Assembly (NCBI RefSeq): GCF_026410405.1
Contig: NZ_JAPMLN010000001.1
Coordinates: forward strand, 124,001-188,000
DNA length: 64,000 bases
Direction: 5' to 3'
Source of the DNA: Marinicella gelatinilytica
Lineage (GTDB): Bacteria; Pseudomonadota; Gammaproteobacteria; Xanthomonadales; Marinicellaceae
A program made the translations under genes and the position numbers. This document shows positions 1 through 9,103 of this stretch, one piece after another. The notes beneath the pieces are model-generated. The model had not been told where the DNA came from and made no database searches. It saw only the letters and a program-made list of their open reading frames with translations. Positions within the stretch are counted from its first letter, which is position 1. Every line of letters starts with the position of its first letter.

Positions 1-1
1 C

Positions 2-1186
2 AGCGGTCGAAATACCGCCCCGGCGATTGCATTGGCGGCACTACAAACCCAACAGTTGTATGGAAATGAAGCGATAATGGTGGTGATGCCATCAGATCAT
101 CTCATTAAAGATGAGGAATTGTTCATTGATACAGTTAAAACAGCAGCGCAACAAGCTTCGCAAGGTTTCTTAACCACTTTTGGTATTTATCCGACCGCGC
201 CTGAAACCGGTTATGGTTATATCAAAGCCGGTCAATCATTGACAGCAGAGGGGGTTTCGGAAATCGCAGAGTTTGTTGAAAAGCCCGATTTAGCCACTGC
301 TAAAAAATACCTGGCTTCCGGCGAATATAGTTGGAATTCAGGCATGTTCTGCTTCCAGGTGGGTGCTTTGCTGCAGGCATTTGAAGACACAGCGCCGGAT
401 GTGTTGGCTGCGGCTAAAAACTGTTTTGACGCGGTTGATAGCAATCAACAGCAAATTGAGTTCAATGCCGATTTATTCACTCAGTTACCGGATATTTCCA
501 TTGATTATGCCATTATGGAAAAAGCCAAAAAGCGGGCGGTGGTTGATTCGCGTTTTGATTGGAATGACATTGGTTCATGGAATGCCATGGCAGATTTGTT
601 AGAAGGTGACGAAAGTGGTAACCGCATTGAAGGCAAAGCGGTGGTCATTGATGCCAATAATAACTACATTCGAGCTGGTGATCGTTTAGTGGCGGTGGTC
701 GGGGTTGATGATTTGATGGTGGTAGACACCACTGATGCGGTTTTAATTGCGCATAAAAATAAATCCCAAGGAGTTAAAGATGTGGTGCAATTTTTAAAAG
801 CAAAATCCCATGAAGCCGCGGTTTATCACACCACAGTGCATCGTCCGTGGGGCAGTTATACCATCTTAGAAGATGAGGATGACTGTAAGGTTAAACGTCT
901 GGTGGTCAAACCGGGACAAGTCTTGTCATTACAAAAACATTATAAGCGCAGTGAACATTGGACTGTGGTCACCGGTACTGCGAAAGTCAGGGTGGGTGAT
1001 GATGAGTTTATGCTCAATGAAAATGAATCGGTGCATATTCCGGTGGAAACTTTACATCGATTAGAAAATACCACTGACACGGATATTGCCTTGATAGAAG
1101 TGCAATGTGGCAGTTACTTCGGAGAAGATGACATTGTTCGTTATGAAGATATTTATGGACGTGTCGCCAATAAAAAAGCCAATTAA
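2..1186 (+). CDS. manC: Mannose-1-phosphate guanylyltransferase / mannose-6-phosphate isomerase, 5' end missing
   Basis: The bifunctional enzyme makes GDP-mannose from mannose-1-phosphate and GTP and, through its C-terminal cupin, interconverts fructose-6-phosphate and mannose-6-phosphate, feeding surface polysaccharide synthesis. The frame is open from the left window edge and begins with GRNTAPAIALAA, an internal motif of ManC/AlgA proteins, so the first part of the gene lies outside the window. The apparent TTG start at 32 is internal. Further family motifs are the FVEKP segment (about codon 90), the YSWNSGMF motif and a type II isomerase cupin near the C-terminus (HYKRSEHW, then HIPVETLHRL). 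The stop codon overlaps the ATG of the next gene by one base, so translation is probably coupled to the two phosphatase genes. The family assignment is firm. The precise polysaccharide served is unknown. Confidence 0.93.
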   Translation, partial: SGRNTAPAIALAALQTQQLYGNEAIMVVMPSDHLIKDEELFIDTVKTAAQQASQGFLTTFGIYPTAPETGYGYIKAGQSLTAEGVSEIAEFVEKPDLATAKKYLASGEYSWNSGMFCFQVGALLQAFEDTAPDVLAAAKNCFDAVDSNQQQIEFNADLFTQLPDISIDYAIMEKAKKRAVVDSRFDWNDIGSWNAMADLLEGDESGNRIEGKAVVIDANNNYIRAGDRLVAVVGVDDLMVVDTTDAVLIAHKNKSQGVKDVVQFLKAKSHEAAVYHTTVHRPWGSYTILEDEDDCKVKRLVVKPGQVLSLQKHYKRSEHWTVVTGTAKVRVGDDEFMLNENESVHIPVETLHRLENTTDTDIALIEVQCGSYFGEDDIVRYEDIYGRVANKKAN

Positions 1187-1962
1187 TGATGAATCAAGAG
1201 CAATTACAAAAAGCCACCGAGATGGCACGTTATGCAGCGGCCCAAGCGGCCGGTTTAATTCGTTCTTATTATATGAATCGAGATAATATCACCGAAGTGA
1301 AATCTGATAACAGTCCCGTAACCATTGCTGATAAGGAAGCTGAAAAAACCATTATCCGAATAATTAAAGAAGCCTATCCTGATCACGATATATTTGGTGA
1401 AGAGTATGGTCGTGATGGCGAAAACAGTGATTATTTGTGGCTGATTGATCCCATTGACGGTACCAAAAGTTTTGTTCGTGGTTATCCCTTTTTCTCAACT
1501 CAAATTGCGCTGATGTTCAAAGGTGAGTTGGTGTTGGGAGTATCCCATGCGCCTTTAATGGATGAACAAGCCTATGCGTATAAAAATGGTGGTGCTTATT
1601 TAAATGGTGAACCATTAAAAGTCCAACAACAATGGAGTGAACACAGCTCTTGCGTATCCACCGGAAATATCCAAAGTTTAGTGCATAATAATTGGCACAA
1701 GTTAGGCCAACTTTTGTTAAAATTCAGTAAAATTCGCGGTTACGGGGATTTTTATCATTATCACCTGTTAGCCGGTGGTAAGATTGATTTATTGATTGAA
1801 AGTGATGTTAATATTTTAGACATCGCGGCGTTAACCGTTATCGTTCGAGAAGCCGGTGGTTTAATTACCGACTTAAACGGGCATAACATTGGATTGGATA
1901 CCACGGACGTGGTGGCCGGTAATCAACAAACACATGCTTTGGCAATGGATTATTTATCATGA
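1186..1962 (+). CDS. hisN: Inositol-monophosphatase-family phosphatase, probably histidinol-phosphatase (HisN type)
   Basis: This 258-residue protein is a Mg-dependent, Li-sensitive-type phosphatase. Metal-site motifs are GEE at residues 71-73 and IDPIDGT at 87-93, and the late ILDIAALTVIVREAGG segment holds the third metal Asp. The continuation SFVRGYPFFSTQIALM after the DGT motif is the pattern seen in HisN-type histidinol-phosphatases, which remove phosphate from L-histidinol phosphate. An inositol- or sugar-phosphate phosphatase role linked to the upstream manC cannot be excluded. It starts on the A of the manC stop codon, with a second ATG directly after, and overlaps the next gene by ATGA, so manC, this gene and cysQ look like one operon. 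Family membership is certain; the substrate is inferred. Confidence 0.8.
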   Translation: MMNQEQLQKATEMARYAAAQAAGLIRSYYMNRDNITEVKSDNSPVTIADKEAEKTIIRIIKEAYPDHDIFGEEYGRDGENSDYLWLIDPIDGTKSFVRGYPFFSTQIALMFKGELVLGVSHAPLMDEQAYAYKNGGAYLNGEPLKVQQQWSEHSSCVSTGNIQSLVHNNWHKLGQLLLKFSKIRGYGDFYHYHLLAGGKIDLLIESDVNILDIAALTVIVREAGGLITDLNGHNIGLDTTDVVAGNQQTHALAMDYLS

Positions 1963-2741
1963 AAACCTTATTAAATGCAGTAGAACAATTGGCTGTAAAA
2001 GCCGGTGATGCCATTATGGACATTTACCAGTCCGATGATTTTTCAGTGGAACATAAAGCAGATGATTCTCCGTTAACCCGTGCAGATTTAGCCGCCCATC
2101 ATTGCATTGTAGAAGGCTTGCAGGCTTTGCAAGAAAACTACCCCATTTTATCCGAAGAATCTGCAGACATTGATTATGAAGAGCGCCGTCAATGGCAGCG
2201 TTATTGGCTGGTTGATCCTTTGGATGGTACCAAAGAGTTCATTAAAAAGAATGGCGAATTTACGGTTAATATTGCTTTAATTGATGACGGTAAGCCGGTT
2301 TTATCAGTGGTCTATGTCCCGGTACAGAAGTTGTCCTATTCAGCGGCCGAAGGTGTGGGTGTATTTAAACGCGATAACGGTCAAAAACAATCCATTAAAG
2401 TCATGAAAAACAGCCGTTATAAGCCCACAGTTGTTGGCAGTCGATCTCATCCCAGTGATGAATTAAAAGACTATTTAGAGCGCTTGGGTCAACACGAATT
2501 AGTGGCCATGGGCAGTTCCTTAAAATTTTGTATCGTCGCTGAAGGTAAAGCCGATTTATACCCACGCTTGGGACCCACCTCTGAATGGGATACGGCTGCC
2601 GCACAATGTATTGTTGAGCAAGCAGGTGGACATGTGGTGACCTTAGAAGGTGAACCTTTACGTTACAACCAAAAAGAATCCTTACTCAATCCGCATTTTA
2701 TGGTGTTTGCTGATACCGGAAAAAACTGGGTCGGTGTATAA
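1959..2741 (+). CDS. cysQ: 3'(2'),5'-bisphosphate nucleotidase CysQ
   Basis: CysQ hydrolyses 3'-phosphoadenosine 5'-phosphate (PAP) to AMP, clearing a by-product of sulfate assimilation and of sulfotransferase and carrier-protein reactions. The 260 residues contain LSEES (64-68), LVDPLDGTKEFI (84-95) and, near residue 205, a WDTAAAQ motif. These are the three metal-binding motifs of the inositol-monophosphatase superfamily, and the KEFIKKNGEFTVNIALI extension is typical of CysQ. The gene begins at the ATGA overlap with the preceding phosphatase. Two different members of the same superfamily therefore sit head to tail, which could reflect an old duplication or just shared transcription. Confidence 0.9.
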   Translation: MKTLLNAVEQLAVKAGDAIMDIYQSDDFSVEHKADDSPLTRADLAAHHCIVEGLQALQENYPILSEESADIDYEERRQWQRYWLVDPLDGTKEFIKKNGEFTVNIALIDDGKPVLSVVYVPVQKLSYSAAEGVGVFKRDNGQKQSIKVMKNSRYKPTVVGSRSHPSDELKDYLERLGQHELVAMGSSLKFCIVAEGKADLYPRLGPTSEWDTAAAQCIVEQAGGHVVTLEGEPLRYNQKESLLNPHFMVFADTGKNWVGV

Positions 2742-2805
2742 AATCAAATTGCTAAAATACAGAGTCAGAACAGTCTAAGTTGATACCTTATATTCAGCTT
2801 GTTGT

Positions 2806-2814
2806 TGTTATAAT
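2806..2814 (+). promoter_or_regulatory. Extended -10 promoter placing transcription start at the tamA ATG
   Basis: TGTTATAAT is a perfect extended -10 element (TGn followed by TATAAT). The usual seven-base distance from the end of the -10 puts the start site at about 2821, the first base of the tamA ATG. No Shine-Dalgarno sequence stands at the normal distance, since AAGG at 2815-2818 is too close. The tamA message may therefore be leaderless. No good -35 is visible, which is normal for extended -10 promoters. Confidence 0.5.
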
Positions 2815-2820
2815 AAGGCC

Positions 2821-4581
2821 ATGAAATCCACGATTGTTCTGGCAAAATACAGCCTCATTGCTTGGTTGTTATTACTGACATTGACTGTCTATGCGGCTGA
2901 AGACGAGCCTACATATCGTTTTAATGTATCCGGCGTGGATAAACCATTAGCCGATAATATTCTTATATTCCTCAATAATTTAACGCTTTCTTGTGACACA
3001 TCTGAAAGCATGCGCCAAGCGGTTAAAGAAAAAATTCCCGAACAAGTACAGTTGGCGCTGCAACCATTTGGTTATTACCAAGCCACCGTTGAAAAAATTG
3101 ATATTAGTGCCACTAAAGGTTGTTGGCAAACCGAGATTAAGGTGACGGCCGGTGAACCGGTTGTGGTTCGTGACATCGATTTTTCAGTGACCGGCCCGGG
3201 TTCTGAACACCCCAAAATTAAAGACATTAAGGTCAATAAGTACATAGAGAGCGGGCGGGTCTTTGTTGATCCTGACTATCAGCAATTAAAACAACAACTG
3301 CGTCAATGGGCCAATAATTATGGGTTTTTAGATGCTGAATTTAGTGAGCAAAAAGTCGATGTTTATCCCGCACAGCTGGCAGCGGATATTAAACTCACAT
3401 TTGACACCGGCCCACGTTATCAACTTGATAAGGTGGTGATTGAGCAAGACCCGGATTTTATGCGTCCACGCTTTCTGCAAGGCTTGGTCGGTTTAGAGAC
3501 GGGTCAATATCTCAATAATCAAACCTTAATTGATGTCCGAAAACGCCTGGTTGGTAGCCAATATTTTGGTAACATCAGTGTCACTTTTGGTGAGAAAGAT
3601 CATCAGGCGGCCACTGTACCGGTGTTGGTCAAACTGACGCCGGGTTATCGCATTGATTACTCAGTCGGCCTGGGTTATACCACCGATACCGGGGCCCGTT
3701 CGACCTTTGAATATCAGCACCATCGTTTGAATGATCGCGGCTTTCAGCTGAGCACAAAATTACAATTGGCCGAAGTCAACAATGAATTCATCGCCCGCAT
3801 GAAATTTCCGTCTTTAAGTAATCCCGATGAAAAGTGGTATCAGACTGAACTGGGTCATCGTCAGGAAAAAAATGATGTGTATGAAGCCGATACCACAAAA
3901 ATTGGTCTCTCTCAAACCCGTTTACAATCGGACAGATGGCAAAACATCAACTTTATTGATGTCCTACAAGAAGATTATATTTTTGGTGATCAAAAGGGCA
4001 GTACCCGTCTTTTGGTACCGGGCACTGCCTGGACCTATCAGCACGTTGATGATCCGTTGAACCCGCGATTTGGATTTAAAGCCCAAATGGATTTTAAATT
4101 GGCCACCGAAAGTCTGCTTTCGGATATGAGCATGGTGCAAATAAGTGGTCGGGTTAAGACCATTTTACCGATTGCTGATGAGGATCGTTTGATTTTACGG
4201 GCGGAAATTGGCACCACCGCCACCAGTGATTTTGATCAATTACCGGCCTCTTATCGGTATTTTGCAGGTGGTGATCAATCTGTCAGGGGATTCGATTATA
4301 AAAATTTATCACCCTTGAATGATGAAGGTGATTCAATTGGTGGTAAACACTTAGCAGTGGCCAGTGTTGAGTACGAGCACCGTCTTTACGACAGTTACGC
4401 GCTGGCGGTATTTGCCGATGGTGGTAATGCATTTACCAATGATTTTAAAATGGCCGGTAGTGTCGGTATTGGCTTTCGCTGGTTTTCGCCCATAGGACCG
4501 TTGCGGGTCGATTTAGGTGTGCCTGTCACCGAAGCTGACCATGATTTTAGAATTCACCTGTCTCTGGGTCCGGATTTGTAA
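2821..4581 (+). CDS. tamA: Translocation and assembly module outer-membrane protein TamA
   Basis: TamA is an Omp85-family barrel that works with TamB in outer-membrane protein insertion and in lipid traffic between the two membranes. The 586-residue product has a signal peptide ending around VYAAED, an N-terminal region of about 240 residues fitting the POTRA domains of the family, and a C-terminal barrel containing the ASYRYFAGGDQSVRGF segment, the Omp85 R-G-F motif placed in loop 6. It ends in IHLSLGPDL, close to other TamA C-termini. Length and organisation match the family. Its stop overlaps the start of tamB (TAATG), the usual tamA-tamB arrangement. It may be translated from a leaderless message. 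Confidence 0.93.
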   Translation: MKSTIVLAKYSLIAWLLLLTLTVYAAEDEPTYRFNVSGVDKPLADNILIFLNNLTLSCDTSESMRQAVKEKIPEQVQLALQPFGYYQATVEKIDISATKGCWQTEIKVTAGEPVVVRDIDFSVTGPGSEHPKIKDIKVNKYIESGRVFVDPDYQQLKQQLRQWANNYGFLDAEFSEQKVDVYPAQLAADIKLTFDTGPRYQLDKVVIEQDPDFMRPRFLQGLVGLETGQYLNNQTLIDVRKRLVGSQYFGNISVTFGEKDHQAATVPVLVKLTPGYRIDYSVGLGYTTDTGARSTFEYQHHRLNDRGFQLSTKLQLAEVNNEFIARMKFPSLSNPDEKWYQTELGHRQEKNDVYEADTTKIGLSQTRLQSDRWQNINFIDVLQEDYIFGDQKGSTRLLVPGTAWTYQHVDDPLNPRFGFKAQMDFKLATESLLSDMSMVQISGRVKTILPIADEDRLILRAEIGTTATSDFDQLPASYRYFAGGDQSVRGFDYKNLSPLNDEGDSIGGKHLAVASVEYEHRLYDSYALAVFADGGNAFTNDFKMAGSVGIGFRWFSPIGPLRVDLGVPVTEADHDFRIHLSLGPDL

Positions 4582-7500
4582 TGACGGATAAAGACTTAAA
4601 TAACGCAAAAGATACCAAGAAGCCGCGCTTCCGGCGTTGGATTGGCTATATGCTGGTCACATTGTTTGTTTTGCTTGGACTTCTTTTGATGTTGCTTTAT
4701 GGCTTGCTCTATACGGAAACCGGAAGCCGTTGGGCTGTTGCTAAAGCTCAGGACTGGTTGCCTTTACATATCCGGCAAAGCGGCGGACGTTTGGCCGGCG
4801 AAATGACCGCCTTAAACCTTACCTATCAACAAGACGGCGTAACCGTCAAAGTCGATCGACTGACGTATCAAATCGCTGATATCAACTGGTGGCAAAGGCA
4901 CATTGTTTTTGATAATGTTCACATCGGTCAGGTCAGTATTGAATTAGCCGATAATGACGCAGAAAAAGTAACCGAACCGTTGCCTGAAGGGGCAACGATT
5001 GAATTACCATTAAGTGTCGATGTCAACGAACTCTTTATCCAAAATATTGATATCAACAAGGGTCAAATTGCTTACGGACCAATTTGGTCGAAAGCGGCCT
5101 TACTAAAAGAAACCATAGAGATTGATACGCTACAATTATTAGACGAAGAGATTAGCCTGAAACTATCCGGTGAAGTCACTTTACATAACCGTTGGCCTTT
5201 TAATGTCAACACGCATTGGTCTTACAAGCCAGAGCAAATCAGCGGGCAGGGCCGTATCACCGGTGATATCACTGCTTTGAATTTATCACAACAAACGCAC
5301 TTTAGTAACATCTATGCAGAAGGTGATGCACACATAGAGAGTCAAGTTACGCTGTACCCGACATTTTTAGTTGATGCCCATATAAGCAGTGACCAATTAT
5401 CTATTTCATCGGCTAATACGCAACAAGTCAGCACCCGGTTTACCGATGTATTAATGACCGCTGATGGTGGATTAACGGATTATCGTTTAACCGTTAAAGC
5501 CACCGCTGAGCAGTCCATTAAATCCTTAATGACCGCATCGGAACAAAAAGCTGAACCGGCGACGTATTACAATGAAATAAACCTCACGGCTCAAGGCAGC
5601 ACAGAACAGCTCAATGTGGACGCATTGACCATTGCGGGCGACTTTGGCCGCTTACATGCCCAATCAAAAATTAATTTCACGCCCAATCTTCAGGTGACAG
5701 CCAGTTTTGATACAGATGCATTTAACCCACAATGGCTGATGCCCGAATGGCCGGGTAAGCTCAGTGGTGCCGGGCAGTTGAGCTTGGCACAAACAAATAC
5801 AGAATCATGGCAGTTGGCTTTAAATAATTTTAATGTGCAAGGTCAATTAAAAGGTCAGGATTTAACATTATCAGCCGATGTCGATTGGCAAGATGATTTA
5901 TTGGATTTAAAGCCATTGTCTTTGCTGTGGGGTGATAACCAGATAAAACTGCAAGGTCAAGTCAGTTTAGCCGAGCAGGCGGCTTCGCAACAGCTTATGT
6001 TTGATCTGAAAATACCACAACCGCATTTATTTGTAGCTGAGTTGAGTGGTGATATTCAGGCCAAAGGACAATTATCAGGGTCCATTAATGCTTTGGATTA
6101 TGATGTGAATTTACAAGCTCAAACACTCAATTACATGGATCAACAGATTAAAACCCTGGACATCTTAGGCAAAGGTCAATGGCCGAATCAATTACAGGCA
6201 AAAATTACAGCCACAGACATCCTAAGTGCCAATCAATACCTGCCTGCAGCCGAGCTCGAGTTAAATGGCAATCTGCAACAGCACCAATTACAAGGTGACA
6301 TTTTGCATCAGGATTTCACCACACAATTGACCTTGGTAGGCGGCTGGTTGAATGATCAGCAAATCTGGCGCGGTCAAATTGAAAAAAATGCCATTCGTCT
6401 TAACGACAGTGACATGCAGTGGAACTTACAAGCCCCTGCGAAGCTGGTGATTGGGCAACAGATGCATTTGTCACCGGCGTGTTGGCAGTCACTCAATGGT
6501 GAAGGTGAAGCCTGTGCTGAACTGGATGTGCAAACCCAGGCAGTTACGCAGGTTTTGGCCAAGGTACAGCTCAGAAATTTACAGGTTAAGCTGTTTCAGA
6601 GTTTGTTGCCTCAGGGTTTAAAACTGGATGGCTTGATTCAGGGCAGCGCAGATCTGAATTATCAGCAACAAGCCTTGTCACTGACCGCTGATTTAAAAAC
6701 GGAACAAGCCAATATTTATTACCGTGAAGGTCAAAAAAACAGCTACCAGGTGGCCATTAACAAAGCCACACTCACTGCGCGTCAGGACAACGGCCGCACT
6801 GAAGTGAATACCGTCATTACTTTGGATGACGGTGGCTATCTTAACGCTTCCGCCACGCTGGATGACATAGCAGATTCTCCTTGGCCTGAGGTTAATGCTG
6901 ACATTGATGGTGTGATAAAACACACCCGTTTTTTGGTGGCTTTATCACCAGAATTAGAACAATTGCAAGGTGAATTTAGTGTCTCAGGAGAGGTTACGGG
7001 TCCTCTCAATCAGCCCGCTATTAATCTAGATTTAAAACAACAAACCGGCTTTCTTGTGTTAAGACAAACCGGCAGTCGTTTAACTAATATTGCGCTGCTG
7101 GTTAGCAGTCAAAAACCCGGTTTAATTGATTTAACAGCCAACGCTGACAGTGACACCGGTTCCATAGAAATTACCGGTGAATTAGATATTCAACAAGCAG
7201 ATGACTGGTCTTATTATGGGCAAATCAGCGGCACTGATTTTCGATTATTGACCTTACCGGAAATTAAAGTCAATATTGACCCGAATTTAGAAATTGATGC
7301 CACGCCCAAAGCAGTTAACATCACCGGCAAACTGTCATTACCGATGGCCGAAGTTAATATAAAAAATCTTCCGCCATCAGCCACCACCACTTCCGATGAT
7401 GTGGTTATTCATTACCCTGAACAAGACACCCCGGAAAGCAGCACATCGATACCCATTAATTACGATGTGACTGCAGAAATTAAAGAGCCCATCAACATAC

Positions 7501-8162
7501 AGTTAATGGGCTTAGAAGCCAAAATGGCCGGACAGTTACGGGTTTTTAATGTCCGTAAACAAACCCATGCAGAAGGACGTCTTAACTTGACCGAAGGTTT
7601 TTATAAACTTTATGGTCAGCGTTTAGATATTGAGCGTGGTGAATTGATTTTTAATGGCCCGATTGACAATCCGGCCATTGATGTTAAAGCGGCGCGTAAA
7701 TCTGATGATGGCACGGTGACTGCGGGTATTTTAATCTCAGGAACTGTGAACCAATTGCAGTCAACCCTGTACTCAGAACCGGCCATGAGTCAGTTAGAAA
7801 TCTTGTCTTATTTAGCGACGGGCAGGGGACTTAATGAAAGTGGCGGTGGCACCAATGGCGAACAACTGGCACAAGCCGCTATTTTACTGGGCTTAAAGCG
7901 CAGCGATTCGGTGTTCTCACAATTGCAAAATGCCTTTGGCATCGATGTCCTCACCATTAAACAAGGCACCAATAACCAGGACAGCTACATCGAAGCCGGC
8001 CAAAATATCGGTGATGATCTCTACGTGGGTTATTCACAAGGCCTGTTTAATCGCCTGGGTTTTTGGATTTTACGCTATAAGATCAGCGAAGCCTTACGCT
8101 TAGAAACCACCCAGGGTGAGAATCAAACGGTCGATTTAATCTACGTGCGTCGAAAAAAATAA
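4581..8162 (+). CDS. tamB: Translocation and assembly module protein TamB
   Basis: TamB is an AsmA-like inner-membrane-anchored protein whose long beta-taco spans the periplasm and docks on TamA. It is implicated in outer-membrane protein assembly and anterograde phospholipid transport. The 1193 residues begin with a basic cytoplasmic stretch and one membrane segment at about 22-42, followed by about 850 residues of repetitive beta-strand sequence without cysteine-rich or enzymatic motifs. The C-terminal DUF490/TamB domain is clear: ERGELIFNGPIDNPAIDVKA, the GRGLNESGG region, and YIEAGQNIGDDLYVGYSQGL. The gene is translationally coupled to tamA by a one-base overlap. Confidence 0.93.
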   Translation: MTDKDLNNAKDTKKPRFRRWIGYMLVTLFVLLGLLLMLLYGLLYTETGSRWAVAKAQDWLPLHIRQSGGRLAGEMTALNLTYQQDGVTVKVDRLTYQIADINWWQRHIVFDNVHIGQVSIELADNDAEKVTEPLPEGATIELPLSVDVNELFIQNIDINKGQIAYGPIWSKAALLKETIEIDTLQLLDEEISLKLSGEVTLHNRWPFNVNTHWSYKPEQISGQGRITGDITALNLSQQTHFSNIYAEGDAHIESQVTLYPTFLVDAHISSDQLSISSANTQQVSTRFTDVLMTADGGLTDYRLTVKATAEQSIKSLMTASEQKAEPATYYNEINLTAQGSTEQLNVDALTIAGDFGRLHAQSKINFTPNLQVTASFDTDAFNPQWLMPEWPGKLSGAGQLSLAQTNTESWQLALNNFNVQGQLKGQDLTLSADVDWQDDLLDLKPLSLLWGDNQIKLQGQVSLAEQAASQQLMFDLKIPQPHLFVAELSGDIQAKGQLSGSINALDYDVNLQAQTLNYMDQQIKTLDILGKGQWPNQLQAKITATDILSANQYLPAAELELNGNLQQHQLQGDILHQDFTTQLTLVGGWLNDQQIWRGQIEKNAIRLNDSDMQWNLQAPAKLVIGQQMHLSPACWQSLNGEGEACAELDVQTQAVTQVLAKVQLRNLQVKLFQSLLPQGLKLDGLIQGSADLNYQQQALSLTADLKTEQANIYYREGQKNSYQVAINKATLTARQDNGRTEVNTVITLDDGGYLNASATLDDIADSPWPEVNADIDGVIKHTRFLVALSPELEQLQGEFSVSGEVTGPLNQPAINLDLKQQTGFLVLRQTGSRLTNIALLVSSQKPGLIDLTANADSDTGSIEITGELDIQQADDWSYYGQISGTDFRLLTLPEIKVNIDPNLEIDATPKAVNITGKLSLPMAEVNIKNLPPSATTTSDDVVIHYPEQDTPESSTSIPINYDVTAEIKEPINIQLMGLEAKMAGQLRVFNVRKQTHAEGRLNLTEGFYKLYGQRLDIERGELIFNGPIDNPAIDVKAARKSDDGTVTAGILISGTVNQLQSTLYSEPAMSQLEILSYLATGRGLNESGGGTNGEQLAQAAILLGLKRSDSVFSQLQNAFGIDVLTIKQGTNNQDSYIEAGQNIGDDLYVGYSQGLFNRLGFWILRYKISEALRLETTQGENQTVDLIYVRRKK

Positions 8163-8188
8163 ACCGTGAAATGATCAATGTCAAAAAT

Positions 8189-8216
8189 AATACTTTGAAT
8201 AGTATTGCCGGTTTTT
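8189..8216 (+). terminator. Possible weak terminator after tamB
   Basis: AATACT (8189-8194) and AGTATT (8201-8206) can form a short A/T stem with a six-base loop, followed by GCCGGTTTTT. It stands 27 bases beyond the tamB stop, in the right place for a terminator, but the stem is only six mostly A-T pairs. Confidence 0.3.
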
Positions 8217-8237
8217 AAAGGCTGTTTTTCACCAACA

Positions 8238-8269
8238 GACACTGGATACCGGCCGGCACCCAGCGTCTT
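8238..8269. repeat. Collapsed copy of the CCGGC hairpin repeat pair
   Basis: This 32-base near-palindrome joins the outer arm of a left repeat (GACACTGGATACCGGC) directly to the outer arm of a right repeat (CGGCACCCAGCGTCTT). The outer arms match the paired repeats near 12.5, 21.1, 23.9 and 24.4 kb, but the inner hairpin arms and the 69-96 base spacer are missing. It looks like a deletion derivative in which two inverted elements recombined or slipped at their shared CCGGC. Confidence 0.75.
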
Positions 8270-8286
8270 TATGAATATACCTTATA

Positions 8287-9027
8287 TTAACGATAATAAT
8301 GGGCTTGAATCGGCTGTCGAATATACAGACCTAACAAGAAAACAAATACCACCAACGATATCCATAACATAATTCTCCAGGGGCTTATCATGGTATCTAT
8401 AATGCTGGCCTGTTCCACCCAGATGGTTTCACAAGCACCATTGCCGGTATCAGTCCGAGTGATACTGGTTTTACGAAGATAGCCTTTTGGGTTGGTGTAA
8501 TCCGCTAAATAACCGCGTAACACAATTTGGTCACCGATGTTCGCTTCGGCTAAAGTTTTACGAACGGATTTGTTCACCGATAAGACATGATTGTTGGATA
8601 ACTGATTGGGGTTAAAAGCTTGCCAGGCCGTTTCGCTTCGAGTTTGATATTGACAGGTAAATTGACCGTTGCTGAATGTGAAATGTTTCAGAATCTTTGG
8701 ATTGGTGTTTTCACCCCAAACCACACATAAATCTGCCACATTTAAGTAGTCTTCACTCAAGCCATGAAGTGAGCCTTTATAATCGGCTTGATGAACACGT
8801 TTTGACACCACCACACCATATAGCTCATAGTTAAAACGAGGCTGTACAGTATATGTTAAATCGTTATATTTAACTGTTTGCGAGACGTGATTAAGTGGTG
8901 ATTGTTTGGGTTCAAAAGCCAATGCCTCAGCCAGAGGCAACTCGTCTGGCCAGCTGTTCCTGTTCCAAAAACTAAGGATTAATAGGATGCCGCTAATCAG
9001 CAAACCATATCGTATGAGTGAATTCAA
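8287..9027 (-). CDS. Unknown membrane protein with N- and C-terminal anchors
   Basis: I do not recognise a named family. The 246 residues have one hydrophobic segment at about 8-20 and a second near the C-terminus (MLWISLVVFVFLLGLYI), leaving a roughly 180-residue soluble region with several tryptophans and cysteines. The segment IGDQIVLRGYLADY has an OB-fold-like look, reminiscent of proteins that remodel or sense membranes, but this is only an impression. No ATG is available near the N-terminus. The reading starts at TTG, with ATT four codons upstream the only other candidate, so the exact start is uncertain. The gene is divergent from the tricorn-type protease gene and separated from it by 76 bases. 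Confidence 0.7.
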   Translation of the reverse strand: MNSLIRYGLLISGILLILSFWNRNSWPDELPLAEALAFEPKQSPLNHVSQTVKYNDLTYTVQPRFNYELYGVVVSKRVHQADYKGSLHGLSEDYLNVADLCVVWGENTNPKILKHFTFSNGQFTCQYQTRSETAWQAFNPNQLSNNHVLSVNKSVRKTLAEANIGDQIVLRGYLADYTNPKGYLRKTSITRTDTGNGACETIWVEQASIIDTMISPWRIMLWISLVVFVFLLGLYIRQPIQAHYYR

Positions 9028-9103
9028 TTTAAAAATGACCTTCGGCCTATTATCAAAGGGCTTGTTTAAATGTTACCATTATCAACATTTTTAAGTACTG
9101 GAA

